Notes: generated by a model from the sequence alone, not told the origin. A stretch of DNA of 64,000 bases from Evansella tamaricis (GCF_019042215.1 NZ_JAHQCS010000131.1:30526-94525); one strand, 5' to 3'; counted from the stretch's first letter, positions 43,272 through 51,927 are shown. Numbers and translations: made by a program.

Positions 43272-45032
43272 TTAAATTGTAAAAACTAAAATAGATACGG
43301 TAATAAACATACAAAGTACACTAAGTGGTAACCCAATTTTTACATAGTCCATGAGTCTGTATCCTCCAGGACCAAAAATCAAAAGATTGGTCTGGTAACC
43401 AATGGGAGTTATAAAGCTTAACGAAGCCGCAATGGCAAGGAGGAGAATAATGGTTGTAGGGTCAATTCCAGAGATTATTGCAACTTTATAACCAATGGGA
43501 AACATCATCACGGCAGATCCAATATTATTAATGATTTCTGTGAGTACATTTGTCATTACATATAATGCTACGAACAGAGCAAAAACCCCTAAATGGTTGT
43601 AAATGAGAAGAAGTCCATTCGCACCCAGTTGTGCTATACCTGTATTTTCAATGGCATACCCAATTCCAATGGAGCAGGACATAACCAGGTAAATGCTCAG
43701 GTCAGTGGACTGCTTGAATTCTGAAAATGATACTACCCTTGTAAACAGTAGGCTAAGGACAGTCAATAATGCAGCTTGTAGAATGGGGATTAACTGAAAC
43801 GATAGTAAGATAAGAAATCCTCCTAAAATGAAGAGAACAGTCCTCTCATGAGTTAACGTTTTATTATCCGGTTTAATAGATGATAGAAAGTAAAAGTCAG
43901 GAGAATGGTGCCATGTGCGATAGAAATCTTTTGTTGTGAGTAAAAGTAAGGTGTCACCAGGCTGTAGTCTCTCGTTTCCAACCCTTGAATAAACGACTTT
44001 ATTTTTCCTTCGGATAGCAAGGATAACAGCTTGATACCTTGAACGGAATTGGCTGTTATTAATTCGTTTGTTGATCAGTGGAGAATAATGGGAAATAACT
44101 ACTTCCATGTATTGTCCATTGGTTTTCACTTCCTCCATATTTCTTTTTTTTTCAGACAAGATAAGATCATTTGAATCGTGGAGAGTAATAATGCTTTTCA
44201 CATCTCCAGAAAAAATAAGTTGATCTCCTTCCTGAAGAACAAAGGTGCTTGAAGGAGATGTGAATATATCTTTTCCCCTTTTAATTTTTATAAGATATGC
44301 TGTCTTCAACGCACGAAGGCTCCCGTCTGCAACAGTTTTACCACTTAAAATAGAACCTTTTGGTATAACGTATTCTGAAAAAAAATTGTCCTGTGTTTTT
44401 TGAAATGTTTCCGATAAGTTTGTCTTTGAAGGTAAGAAAAGAGAACCTATAAAGGATATATATAAAATTCCTAATAAAGCAACGGGAATTCCTATAATTG
44501 CAAAGTCAAACATAGAGAAGCCAGGTTGCCCTTTTTCTACTAATAGACCATGGAGGATTAAGTTTGTTGATGTACCTACAAGCGTTATTGTCCCCCCGAG
44601 AATTGCAGCGTATGATAAGGGAATTAATAGCTTTGATGGTGAAATTAGTTGTTTTTTCCCCCATTCCTGAACTACTGGCAAAAGCATGGCGACAATTGGT
44701 GTATTATTCAACACTGCAGAGATCATAGAAACTGGAAACATCATTTTCATTAAAGTCATAGAAAGCTTTTTGGATTTGGATAATAAAGTATCAACAATTC
44801 TTTGAATGATACTAGATTTCTGAACTACTTTACCTATTGCCAATAACAAAATAACCGTAAGAACCCCTTCATTGGAAAAGCCCTTTAATGCTTCTTCTGT
44901 TGATATCACGTTTAGTAACATGAGTAGTGCTAAGGCAGAAAATAATGCATAGTCAGGTGACAGCCACCCCTTTAATAAGAAAGTGAATACAGTTCCAATT
45001 ATGAGGAAGGTTAATCCCATCTCAAGTGACAT
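43272..45032 (-). CDS. SLC13-type permease with two RCK-C (TrkA-C) domains, probable sulfate transporter
   Basis: The 586-residue membrane protein has about five N-terminal helices, two cytosolic TrkA-C-like domains in the middle (about 210-300, 'VADGSLRALKTAYLIKIKRG' and 'LQEGDQLIFSGDV'; about 300-375, 'GNERLQPGDTLLLLTTKDF'), and further C-terminal helices. The substrate motifs are 'MLPVVQEWG', 'GTSTNLILHGL' and 'PIGYQTNLLIFGPGGYR', of the SLC13/divalent anion-sodium symporter superfamily. Relatives of this architecture import sulfate. As first gene of an operon with cysC and sat it very probably supplies sulfate. ATG 45032 is used; a sigma-K-like promoter lies at 45091-45064. Confidence 0.85.
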   Translation of the reverse strand: MSLEMGLTFLIIGTVFTFLLKGWLSPDYALFSALALLMLLNVISTEEALKGFSNEGVLTVILLLAIGKVVQKSSIIQRIVDTLLSKSKKLSMTLMKMMFPVSMISAVLNNTPIVAMLLPVVQEWGKKQLISPSKLLIPLSYAAILGGTITLVGTSTNLILHGLLVEKGQPGFSMFDFAIIGIPVALLGILYISFIGSLFLPSKTNLSETFQKTQDNFFSEYVIPKGSILSGKTVADGSLRALKTAYLIKIKRGKDIFTSPSSTFVLQEGDQLIFSGDVKSIITLHDSNDLILSEKKRNMEEVKTNGQYMEVVISHYSPLINKRINNSQFRSRYQAVILAIRRKNKVVYSRVGNERLQPGDTLLLLTTKDFYRTWHHSPDFYFLSSIKPDNKTLTHERTVLFILGGFLILLSFQLIPILQAALLTVLSLLFTRVVSFSEFKQSTDLSIYLVMSCSIGIGYAIENTGIAQLGANGLLLIYNHLGVFALFVALYVMTNVLTEIINNIGSAVMMFPIGYKVAIISGIDPTTIILLLAIAASLSFITPIGYQTNLLIFGPGGYRLMDYVKIGLPLSVLCMFITVSILVFTI

Positions 45033-45063
45033 TATTTTCCACCACCTGTTATTTCTTTAATAT

Positions 45064-45091
45064 TGATGTATGTAAAGTTACTAGAGAACGT
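45064..45091 (-). promoter_or_regulatory. Sigma-K-like promoter of the permease-cysC-sat-GT operon
   Basis: On the minus strand AC (45091-45090), 17-nt spacer, CATACATCA (45072-45064), which matches five of six fixed -10 positions. It is 32 nt upstream of the permease start. Confidence 0.5.
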
Positions 45092-45158
45092 CATGCTCAA
45101 GCGCCTTTTTGTTATGGAAATATGCTATCGCATCAGGTAATGAGCGGATTATGAGATA

Positions 45159-45186
45159 ACAAAAGATAGTAGCCGTTCATAGAATA
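45159..45186 (+). promoter_or_regulatory. Sigma-K-like promoter of the GT/sulfotransferase operon
   Basis: AC (45159-45160), 17-nt spacer, CATAGAATA (45178-45186), a full -10 match, 58 bp upstream of the start at 45244. Confidence 0.65.
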
Positions 45187-45243
45187 TAAGAAGGATAATA
45201 GTCTGTAAGATAAATGAAACATGAAGGCGTGAGGAGGTAGAAA

Positions 45244-46149
45244 ATGAAGATTGCAGTTATCCCGGGAGGACCTTTATGGGCATTTGGCAATCGAGCAAAA
45301 GACTTGAAAAACCTTTCATTTGACCATATTCAAATAGATGTTATTTATTTACAAGATGTAACCTATGAAAATACAAAGGAATACGATCTTTTATATCCCA
45401 TGTCATTAACGATTGTAAACAAGTTAAATAAGTCTGGGATACCACTGAACCGAATGGCTACGGGCATTACTTCAGAAAGGGTATTCACATCCAAAATGGT
45501 AGATGGAAAGATTAAACAGGGGTTTATTAATAAACTACATTCTTTGAGGGGGGTAAATGCTTGGTCGGATAAGATTATCAAGAATTTTAAACCACAGTAT
45601 GAAATTTCTAAAACTCGAATTGGTATTGATGAAAAGAAATTTAAACCGGCGACAAAGCCAAGAAAAAGAGATAAATTTACGGTTGGTTGGGTAGGAAGGA
45701 TAGACAAGGGGAACTACAGGAAATTAAAAGGATATGATTTAGTCTTGAAAGCTATTAAAGGATTAGATGTGACATTAGAAATTAGAACGTATAAAGAAAA
45801 CTTTGTTCCCCGGGACCAGATGGTAGAGTTCTATCAAGGTTTAGACTGTTTCATCTGTTCTAGCCAATCAGAAGGGCTACCCAATCCTGTTTTAGAGGCA
45901 GCATCTTGTGGAGTCCCAATTATTTCAACAAACGTGGGATTTGTTCCAGAGATTATCCAACATAAGAATAATGGATTAATAATTGATAGAAACGTGAAAT
46001 CAATACGTAAGGCAATTAACTATTTGATGAAAAACGAAAATCATCGGAGGAGGATGGGGAGAAACATACGGAAAACAGTTGTAAAAAATTGGACGTGGGA
46101 GGATTGTAAGAAGGATTGGGAAAATTTTTTCCTTTCTTTAAAGGAATAA
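45244..46149 (+). CDS. GT4-family glycosyltransferase, paralogue C
   Basis: The 301-residue enzyme belongs to the same paralogue set as 38028 and 39670: 'GGPLWAFGNRAKDLKNLSF' at the N-terminus, 'FTVGWVGRIDKGNYRKLKGY', donor motif 'SSQSEGLPNPVLEAASCGVP' and 'WTWEDCKKDWENFFLSLK' at the end. ATG 45244 follows GAGGAGGTAG. It is the first gene of the plus-strand operon that contains both sulfotransferases. Confidence 0.88.
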   Translation: MKIAVIPGGPLWAFGNRAKDLKNLSFDHIQIDVIYLQDVTYENTKEYDLLYPMSLTIVNKLNKSGIPLNRMATGITSERVFTSKMVDGKIKQGFINKLHSLRGVNAWSDKIIKNFKPQYEISKTRIGIDEKKFKPATKPRKRDKFTVGWVGRIDKGNYRKLKGYDLVLKAIKGLDVTLEIRTYKENFVPRDQMVEFYQGLDCFICSSQSEGLPNPVLEAASCGVPIISTNVGFVPEIIQHKNNGLIIDRNVKSIRKAINYLMKNENHRRRMGRNIRKTVVKNWTWEDCKKDWENFFLSLKE

Positions 46150-46170
46150 TGAGGGTAGGTGGTTTCGGAA

Positions 46171-47169
46171 ATGAAAAAGCATCTTCTCGTTTATGATTAC
46201 GACTGGTGGATCCTTGGACAGAAAGCAAGAATAATAAAAAAATATCATCCATCACTGGATATATTTTCAAATAAAGGGATAAGAAAGCTAGTTCAGCAAA
46301 AGGGAAGTGCTTATATCAATTCGAATTACGAAATAATATCAGCATTAAGTTTAGGTCTGGCGAAGCTTCTCTATAATCTGAACATTAGGGTAGATACTGC
46401 ACAAGTGGGGTCATATAAATACTTTATGCTAAATCACACAAGTTTTGAAGAGTGGTCAGGTAAAGTGGTACCAAATCATGAGTTTATTAAGGTGATGAAC
46501 TCAATGAAACAATTTGGAGCGAACAATCCAATGATCAAAGAAGTGGTACAAAGACTTGTTCCTGATAAAAAAGTAAATTATATTAGGCAATTTGTAGATT
46601 CTGATTTTTTTTACCCTTTACTACGTAGAAAAAAACAGTCAAATTCTCCACTTAATATAGGGTGGGTAGGGAATACTCGGCGAGAAGTAAAACAATATAA
46701 TTCTTTATACAAACCTATTGTGAAAAATTTTGAAGGTGATCCAAGATTTACTTTCAAAGAAGCCACTCGTCGGACAAAAATTCCTCTAAAAGAAATGCCT
46801 GCCTTTTATCATTCATTAGATCTCCTATTAGTGACGGCTTCTAATGAAGGAATACCTAATCCTGCTTTGGAAGCAGCTGCATGTGGTGTCCCGGCAATCT
46901 CCACTAATGTTGGTATTATGAAAGATCTTGCCGGGGTAAATGAAGATTTCCTTCTTGTTAAAGGGGCGAATAAACGGGAATTTATTAGAAAAATAAAGTA
47001 TTTGGAAAAGAATCGGGATCTCCTTTTCAAACTGCAAAAACAGGCAAGAGCAACCATCATGTCGCACTGGACAGTAGAAAAAACAATTGATAGTTGGTTG
47101 AATACACTATTTCTTTTCAACAACGGGAGAGGAGGAACAGAGGGATGGATAAGGGGAAAAAAGACGTGA
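46171..47169 (+). CDS. GT4-family glycosyltransferase, divergent paralogue D
   Basis: The 332-residue protein shows 'LVYDYDWWILGQKARIIKK' at the N-terminus, 'NIGWVGNTRREVKQYNS' and donor motif 'ASNEGIPNPALEAAACGVPA'. It is related to the A-C set but further diverged, and its N-terminal half differs. The start is ATG 46171 (8 nt after AGGTGG); GTG 46159 is the alternative. Its last 25 nt overlap the sulfotransferase start. Confidence 0.85.
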   Translation: MKKHLLVYDYDWWILGQKARIIKKYHPSLDIFSNKGIRKLVQQKGSAYINSNYEIISALSLGLAKLLYNLNIRVDTAQVGSYKYFMLNHTSFEEWSGKVVPNHEFIKVMNSMKQFGANNPMIKEVVQRLVPDKKVNYIRQFVDSDFFYPLLRRKKQSNSPLNIGWVGNTRREVKQYNSLYKPIVKNFEGDPRFTFKEATRRTKIPLKEMPAFYHSLDLLLVTASNEGIPNPALEAAACGVPAISTNVGIMKDLAGVNEDFLLVKGANKREFIRKIKYLEKNRDLLFKLQKQARATIMSHWTVEKTIDSWLNTLFLFNNGRGGTEGWIRGKKT

Positions 47170-47966
47170 TAATAACGGGAACACCAAGGGGTGGCACCAC
47201 TTTGACTGGAGCCATGTTTGACCAATTAGACAACTGTATCTGCTTAAGTGAGCCAGTATGGCAGGAATATTGGCTGAGGAAAATAAATGACCAAAGGGAG
47301 TTGACAGAAAAAATCATTCAAGATTTCAAAAAAATGAGAAAAAGAATAGAACAAGGTATGCCTGTAAAGGACAGACGGAATCCAGATGGATCTCCACCGA
47401 CGAATTATTATCAGAAAGGTGTTGCCGGGAAGAGGAAAGCAGACTACAGAAAGCCTAGACAGATTGTATTCAGAGTAAAAAATAAAGAGTTTCTATTAGC
47501 TATGAAACACAATACTCTTTACACTGCCATTCTCCCTAGTTTGTTAAAATCTGGGCAGTTTACTATTATCGCTGTTTTACGCCATCCCATCCCTACCATC
47601 CTATCATGGAATTCTGTTGGGAAATATACCAGCCAAAGAGTAAAATTGGTGGAGTCTCATTGGGGAGAATTAAAAAATCTAATAAGGGGAGAGGAGGATC
47701 TCATTAATAAACAAGTTAAAATTTTTGATTTATATTGCCAAATGTATTTATCTTTACAGGATCAGATTCAACTAATAAAGTATGAGGATTTAATCTATAA
47801 TCCAACCAAACTTGAGAAACTAACGAACAGGACCTTCACTGGTGAGCACATGCTAAAAAAAGCATCTTTAAGACACTATGATTTTTCTTTGGTAGACAGA
47901 ATAAAAAAAAGCTTAAGAGCACATGCTCCAAATGCTCTTAAACTCTATTCACTAGATGATTTTTAG
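47145..47966 (+). CDS. PAPS-dependent sulfotransferase, copy 1
   Basis: The 273-residue protein has the 5'-phosphosulfate-binding loop 'DVIITGTPRGGTTLTGAMFD' near its N-terminus and the 3'-phosphate-binding region 'FTIIAVLRHPIPTILSWNSV' with 'QLIKYEDLIYNPTKLEKL' further on. These match the sulfotransferase superfamily. It would transfer sulfate from PAPS to a glycan or related acceptor. ATG 47145 follows GGAGGAACAGAGGG and overlaps the preceding GT4 gene. PAPS is supplied by the divergent cysC-sat operon. Confidence 0.85.
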   Translation: MDKGKKDVIITGTPRGGTTLTGAMFDQLDNCICLSEPVWQEYWLRKINDQRELTEKIIQDFKKMRKRIEQGMPVKDRRNPDGSPPTNYYQKGVAGKRKADYRKPRQIVFRVKNKEFLLAMKHNTLYTAILPSLLKSGQFTIIAVLRHPIPTILSWNSVGKYTSQRVKLVESHWGELKNLIRGEEDLINKQVKIFDLYCQMYLSLQDQIQLIKYEDLIYNPTKLEKLTNRTFTGEHMLKKASLRHYDFSLVDRIKKSLRAHAPNALKLYSLDDF

Positions 47967-47976
47967 GAGGGAAAGG

Positions 47977-48792
47977 ATGAAGAAGATTGCCGTTTTAATC
48001 AAAACACATGAAAGGGAAAAAGCTTTTTTTACCTGTATCCGATCTGTTCAGCGTCATTTCAGTAATCATCTTATCCCTTTCCGTTTTTATATTGGGGATG
48101 ACAGCAAAGTGATTTCTAGGAAGAAGGAGCGTCTTTACAAAAGGCTCTTGAATAAAGGACACTTTATACAAAGGTATTCGAAAACAATCGCAGTTACTGC
48201 TGCGAGAAATAGTTTACTAGATCAGCTTCAAGGAGAAAGCTATATTTTGAGAATTGATGATGATTTTGAACTTACGAAAGAAACAAATGTACCAAAAATG
48301 ATGAAAATAATAGAATATGATAATAATATTGGTGCCGTAACAGGATTAGAAAGACAAATTGGAGATGGAAAGGGAATCGTATCGGGAGAATTAAATGAGT
48401 GGATTGGTTTTTTAAATGTAAAGAGTGGTGTTTTGCAAAAGAAAATTGTTCCTGTTCAAAACTTTAACTTTCTGAAAACGGACGATGGTATTAATTATGC
48501 GAAGTGTGATTTAACGAGAAATTTTATTTTATTAAGAAGAGAAGTTTTTCAAGACATTAAATGGGAAGAAAAATTGACATTTCAAGGGGAACATGTTGAT
48601 TTTTTACTTCAGCTTAAATATTCAAAATGGGACGTGGTCTTTACAACTGAAACCATTCATTCCCATCGGGAAGATTTCAAGTTTAAGAATGATCAAACCT
48701 ACAGAAAAAAGAAAAAGGAGAAGAAAAAAACAAAAATGTTCAGGGAAGTATTTCAGGAAAAATGGGGGATTAGGAAAATAAGAAAAATTTAA
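47977..48792 (+). CDS. GT2-like glycosyltransferase
   Basis: The 271-residue protein carries 'IAVLIKTHEREKAFFTCIRS', 'FRFYIGDDSK', 'AARNSLLDQL' and the metal site 'SYILRIDDDFELTKETN', with 'FILLRREVF' downstream. The C-terminus is strongly basic ('TYRKKKKEKKKTKMFREVFQ'). ATG 47977 follows TAGGAGGGAAAG. It lies between the first sulfotransferase and the pyruvyltransferase-like gene. Confidence 0.82.
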   Translation: MKKIAVLIKTHEREKAFFTCIRSVQRHFSNHLIPFRFYIGDDSKVISRKKERLYKRLLNKGHFIQRYSKTIAVTAARNSLLDQLQGESYILRIDDDFELTKETNVPKMMKIIEYDNNIGAVTGLERQIGDGKGIVSGELNEWIGFLNVKSGVLQKKIVPVQNFNFLKTDDGINYAKCDLTRNFILLRREVFQDIKWEEKLTFQGEHVDFLLQLKYSKWDVVFTTETIHSHREDFKFKNDQTYRKKKKEKKKTKMFREVFQEKWGIRKIRKI

Positions 48793-48819
48793 TGGTAGTA
48801 TGTTGAAAGGAGGGTAAAT

Positions 48820-49887
48820 ATGAAAAATATTCTATACCTCGGATCGGTAGGCGGAAATAATTTAGGAGATGAATTATTAGCTGATTTGTTTAAGGAACAA
48901 TGTAATAAATATTTGGGAAAGAAATACAAGCTGAAGCTGTCTAAACCCAATCGGATTAATGTAAGAAACTATGACGTCATTGTTTTAGGTGGAGGTTCAT
49001 TATTGCAAAATTCTACCTACATCAATGTGATGTATAAAGCAATAAAATTAAACAAACTGACAGTAGTATGGGGGACTGGGTTTGACAACAAACAGTTAAA
49101 TAGCACGTTGACTAATTCTCATATTCCTCCAGAAAGTTTTGCGAGATTACTTCCGGATAAACTGAAGGAGAAATTGATTAAGTTAGTTCGCCATTCCAGT
49201 TTCATTGGTGTTCGTGGCCCTGGAACATATCAAGTATTAAAAGAAATTGGTTGTGATATGGACAGAGTTATTATTTCTGGTGATCCAGGGTTTCTACTGA
49301 ATAGTGATAAAAAAATGACTGGGTTTAACCGAAAAAAGAGGAAAGACCAGATAATAGGAGTTAACTGGGGAACTTCATATAATGCTATTTATGGTCAAGA
49401 TGAAGAAGCGTTGTTGAACGAACTAGTAAAGGCTATTCGAAAGTTCATTGAAAAGGGGTATAAAATTTATATCTATACTGTATGGGATCGAGATATCGAT
49501 CCGTGTAAACATCTCTATCATCAACTAAATGATAACAAAAATGTAGTATTGGATACTACTCAATATGGATACCGAGATCTGATGGAAAAATTATCCAAAT
49601 TCAACTTTACCATTAATCTGAAACTACATGCAAGTGTGTTATCTTCAGCCGTGGATGTTCCATTTATAGCCCTTGGATACCGGTACAAAATAATTGATTT
49701 TGTTCAGTCGTTAGGATTGGAATCTATGGTAATACCGACTGATTCTAATAATATTCCCGGAGAATTAATAAAGCTGGAAAAACAAATAAGGATGGATAAA
49801 GGTTTAATAGGCTTAGATAATGATAAGAGAAAACGGTACCAAGACTTATTAAATACCCCTTTTAAAAATGCATTCCAACTAGTATGA
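48820..49887 (+). CDS. Polysaccharide pyruvyltransferase-family protein
   Basis: The 355-residue protein has the family signatures 'LGSVGGNNLGDELLADLFKE', 'DVIVLGGGSLLQNSTYINVM', 'FIGVRGPGTYQVLKEIGCD', 'DPGFLL' and 'LKLHASVLSSAVDVPFIALG'. These enzymes (CsaB, WcaK-type) add ketal pyruvate from phosphoenolpyruvate to a glycan, giving an acidic group that can anchor surface proteins. ATG 48820 follows AAAGGAGGG. Its place between the sulfotransferases suggests the polymer is both pyruvylated and sulfated. Confidence 0.85.
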   Translation: MKNILYLGSVGGNNLGDELLADLFKEQCNKYLGKKYKLKLSKPNRINVRNYDVIVLGGGSLLQNSTYINVMYKAIKLNKLTVVWGTGFDNKQLNSTLTNSHIPPESFARLLPDKLKEKLIKLVRHSSFIGVRGPGTYQVLKEIGCDMDRVIISGDPGFLLNSDKKMTGFNRKKRKDQIIGVNWGTSYNAIYGQDEEALLNELVKAIRKFIEKGYKIYIYTVWDRDIDPCKHLYHQLNDNKNVVLDTTQYGYRDLMEKLSKFNFTINLKLHASVLSSAVDVPFIALGYRYKIIDFVQSLGLESMVIPTDSNNIPGELIKLEKQIRMDKGLIGLDNDKRKRYQDLLNTPFKNAFQLV

Positions 49888-49910
49888 AGTATGGAAAGGG
49901 GGAAAACTAA

Positions 49911-50660
49911 ATGCAAAAACTGAAAAAATCGGAAGATCAAATCATTTTTGTGATAGGAAATGGGAGGTCGGGTACCCATTTATTAGGTCACACACTTCAA
50001 ATGCATAATGATATAGATGTATCTATGGAAGAAAGAAAAATATTCAACTTAGTAAGGAAAATGGCAGTAAATCCATCCGTAAGAAAGGATCTGTTTCCGA
50101 AATTGGTGAATTTGTATCAGGAAAAATTGATAAATCGAAATGGTAGATTTTATGCTGATAAAAGTCATCCAAACATTTGGTTAGCAGAAGACTTAGCAGC
50201 TATTTTTCCAAATGCAAAGTTTTTAGCAATTGAGCGTAATCCTTATGCAGCAATTGCCAGCATGCTAATGCATAAGGGGGTTTCAAGGTGGTGTGAACAG
50301 TGGGAAAAGTACCCAATTCCCAATTATTTCCTTGGGGTTACTTCTGAGAATAAAGACAAGTATGAGCAATATTCAATTACAGAAAGATGTGCATTAAGAT
50401 GGTTATCTCATAAAGAGAGATTAGACACCTTAATGAAAAAGGAATTAATAAATTTACACGTTCTTTCATATGAAGAAATGGTAATAAAACCGAAAAAAAA
50501 AGCTGATGAGATTACAATGTTTTTAAATTTGCCGACACCAATACCAAAACCAAAGGTCAAGAAGGAATCACTGCTTAAATGGAACGAAAACCTTACAGAA
50601 AAGGATAAAAATGAGATTGAAGAAATTACTGGAGTTTCACCAGAAGAATGGACTTTTTAA
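49911..50660 (+). CDS. PAPS-dependent sulfotransferase, copy 2
   Basis: The 249-residue protein has 'IIFVIGNGRSGTHLLGHTLQ' (5'-phosphosulfate loop G-R-S-G-T), 'KFLAIERNPYAAIASMLMHK' (3'-phosphate region) and 'LHVLSYEEMVIKPKKKADEI'. It differs enough from copy 1 to suggest a different acceptor. ATG 49911 follows GAAAGGGGGAAAAC. It lies immediately upstream of the PHP phosphoesterase (17-nt gap). Confidence 0.85.
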   Translation: MQKLKKSEDQIIFVIGNGRSGTHLLGHTLQMHNDIDVSMEERKIFNLVRKMAVNPSVRKDLFPKLVNLYQEKLINRNGRFYADKSHPNIWLAEDLAAIFPNAKFLAIERNPYAAIASMLMHKGVSRWCEQWEKYPIPNYFLGVTSENKDKYEQYSITERCALRWLSHKERLDTLMKKELINLHVLSYEEMVIKPKKKADEITMFLNLPTPIPKPKVKKESLLKWNENLTEKDKNEIEEITGVSPEEWTF

Positions 50661-50677
50661 GAAAGGAATGAAGTGCC

Positions 50678-51463
50678 ATGGACTTGAAGGGTATTGTTAA
50701 AAGAGGTTCCTTTGATTTACACATTCATTCCACTGCTTCAGATGGGATTTATTCTCCAAAACAACTAGTTGCGATGGCAAAGGAAAGGGGATTGAAAACT
50801 ATTGCAATTACTGATCATGATACACTCGAAGGAATACAAGAAGCAAAAACTGCTGGAGATATGCTTGGTGTCAATGTCATCGGAGGTGTAGAAATAAGTA
50901 CAAAGTATCAAAGTGTAAGCTTGGATATATTAGGTTACTTTGTAGATCCTACCAAACAAATTACAGAAACTTTATTAAAGTTAAGAATGGGGAGAAAAGA
51001 GAGAGCACACCTAATGATTAAGAAACTAAATGATATGGGGGTAGGTATTACAATATCGGACGTGATGGAATTCAGTGGTGGAAGTGTGATTGCCCGTCCT
51101 CATATAGCACAAGCCGTTGTAAAAAAGGGATATGAACAAGACCACCAGACTGTGTTTGATGAGTATATTGGTGACGGAAGACCATGTGCCGTTGATAAAG
51201 TCATACTATCACCGAGGGATGCTGTACAACTTATTCGTGAGGCTGGGGGAATGAGTGTTCTTGCTCACCCTAAATATGTGAAAAATGATGAATTAGTTCG
51301 GGAAGTTCTTATGATGGGGCTTGATGGATTAGAAGTTTGGCACCGGGATCATACTACTGAAGAGGTGGAGAAATTCAAAAAAATGGCTGAGGAATTCGGG
51401 CTATTGATGACAGGTGGATCAGACTTTCACAATGATAACCATATCCTTGGAAAGTTCAACTAG
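50678..51463 (+). CDS. PHP-family phosphoesterase (YciV/TrpH type, probable 3',5'-bisphosphonucleotide phosphatase)
   Basis: The 261-residue protein has all PHP metal motifs: 'SFDLHIHSTASDGIYSPKQL', 'AITDHDTLEG', 'GGVEIS', 'VIARPHIAQAVV', 'MSVLAHPKYV' and 'TGGSDFHNDNH'. Proteins of this layout (YciV/TrpH) hydrolyse 3',5'-bisphosphonucleotides such as pAp. pAp is the by-product of every PAPS-dependent sulfotransferase and must be removed, so its position as last gene after two sulfotransferases fits. ATG 50678 follows AAGAAAGGAATGAAG. The alternative is an unrelated RNA-processing or housekeeping role. Confidence 0.85.
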   Translation: MDLKGIVKRGSFDLHIHSTASDGIYSPKQLVAMAKERGLKTIAITDHDTLEGIQEAKTAGDMLGVNVIGGVEISTKYQSVSLDILGYFVDPTKQITETLLKLRMGRKERAHLMIKKLNDMGVGITISDVMEFSGGSVIARPHIAQAVVKKGYEQDHQTVFDEYIGDGRPCAVDKVILSPRDAVQLIREAGGMSVLAHPKYVKNDELVREVLMMGLDGLEVWHRDHTTEEVEKFKKMAEEFGLLMTGGSDFHNDNHILGKFN

Positions 51464-51477
51464 AGATGATAGGAATA

Positions 51478-51523
51478 AAAGAAAGGGCTGATTTGAGATA
51501 TATCTCTCAAACCAGCCTTTCTT
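51478..51523. terminator. Terminator after the sulfotransferase operon
   Basis: Long stem AAGAAAGGGCTGATTTGAGA with a near-perfect complementary arm TCTCAAACCAGCCTTTCTT, followed by ACTGTTTTTTAA. It overlaps the 3' end of the convergent Cys-rich gene and probably serves both. Confidence 0.8.
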
Positions 51524-51857
51524 ACTGTTTTTTAACTTTACACAGGTAAGGTTTTCTATCTTTGAAGTGTATAGTTTTAGGTCTGCAACTAGATTCTTTA
51601 TAGGTATACTTGTCACAGCTCCAATTTAACTGCGGAAAAATACTATTGTTTACTTGGGACCAATGTCTTTTGTGATGACGGTGTTTATAAACACAACTGA
51701 CACATCGACACTTTCTAGTAGGCATTACCCTTTTAAAACAAGGATTACAGCAACAATAAGTGTACGTGTCCTTACAGCAGAAACAGCAGCATGACCTTCT
51801 CCTCAAACAGCACTTTTGGTGATGGCGATCACGACTAATTCTCTTTTCATTACACAT
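51522..51857 (-). CDS. Cys/Arg/His-rich coat-like protein
   Basis: A 111-residue protein with about 20 cysteines, e.g. 'KCCLRRRSCCCFCCKDTYTY', plus many His and Arg. Such composition is typical of cross-linked spore-coat or exosporium structural proteins (CotY/CotZ/CotG-like by composition only; no homology is claimed). ATG 51857 follows GAAAGGATGATG. A full-consensus sigma-K-like promoter at 51927-51901 supports late mother-cell expression. Confidence 0.7.
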   Translation of the reverse strand: MCNEKRISRDRHHQKCCLRRRSCCCFCCKDTYTYCCCNPCFKRVMPTRKCRCVSCVYKHRHHKRHWSQVNNSIFPQLNWSCDKYTYKESSCRPKTIHFKDRKPYLCKVKKQ

Positions 51858-51900
51858 ATATCATCATCCTTTCAATAAGATTCAAAAAGTAGTGATAGGA

Positions 51901-51927
51901 TATATTATGTTAATGGAAGATACATGT
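51901..51927 (-). promoter_or_regulatory. Sigma-K-like promoter for the Cys-rich gene
   Basis: On the minus strand AC (51927-51926), 16-nt spacer, CATAATATA (51909-51901), a full match to CATAnnnTA, 44 nt upstream of the ATG. Confidence 0.65.

Noticed and set aside
46809..47225. 138-codon minus-strand frame over the GT4/sulfotransferase junction
   Set aside because: Antisense shadow of two genes with clear family motifs.
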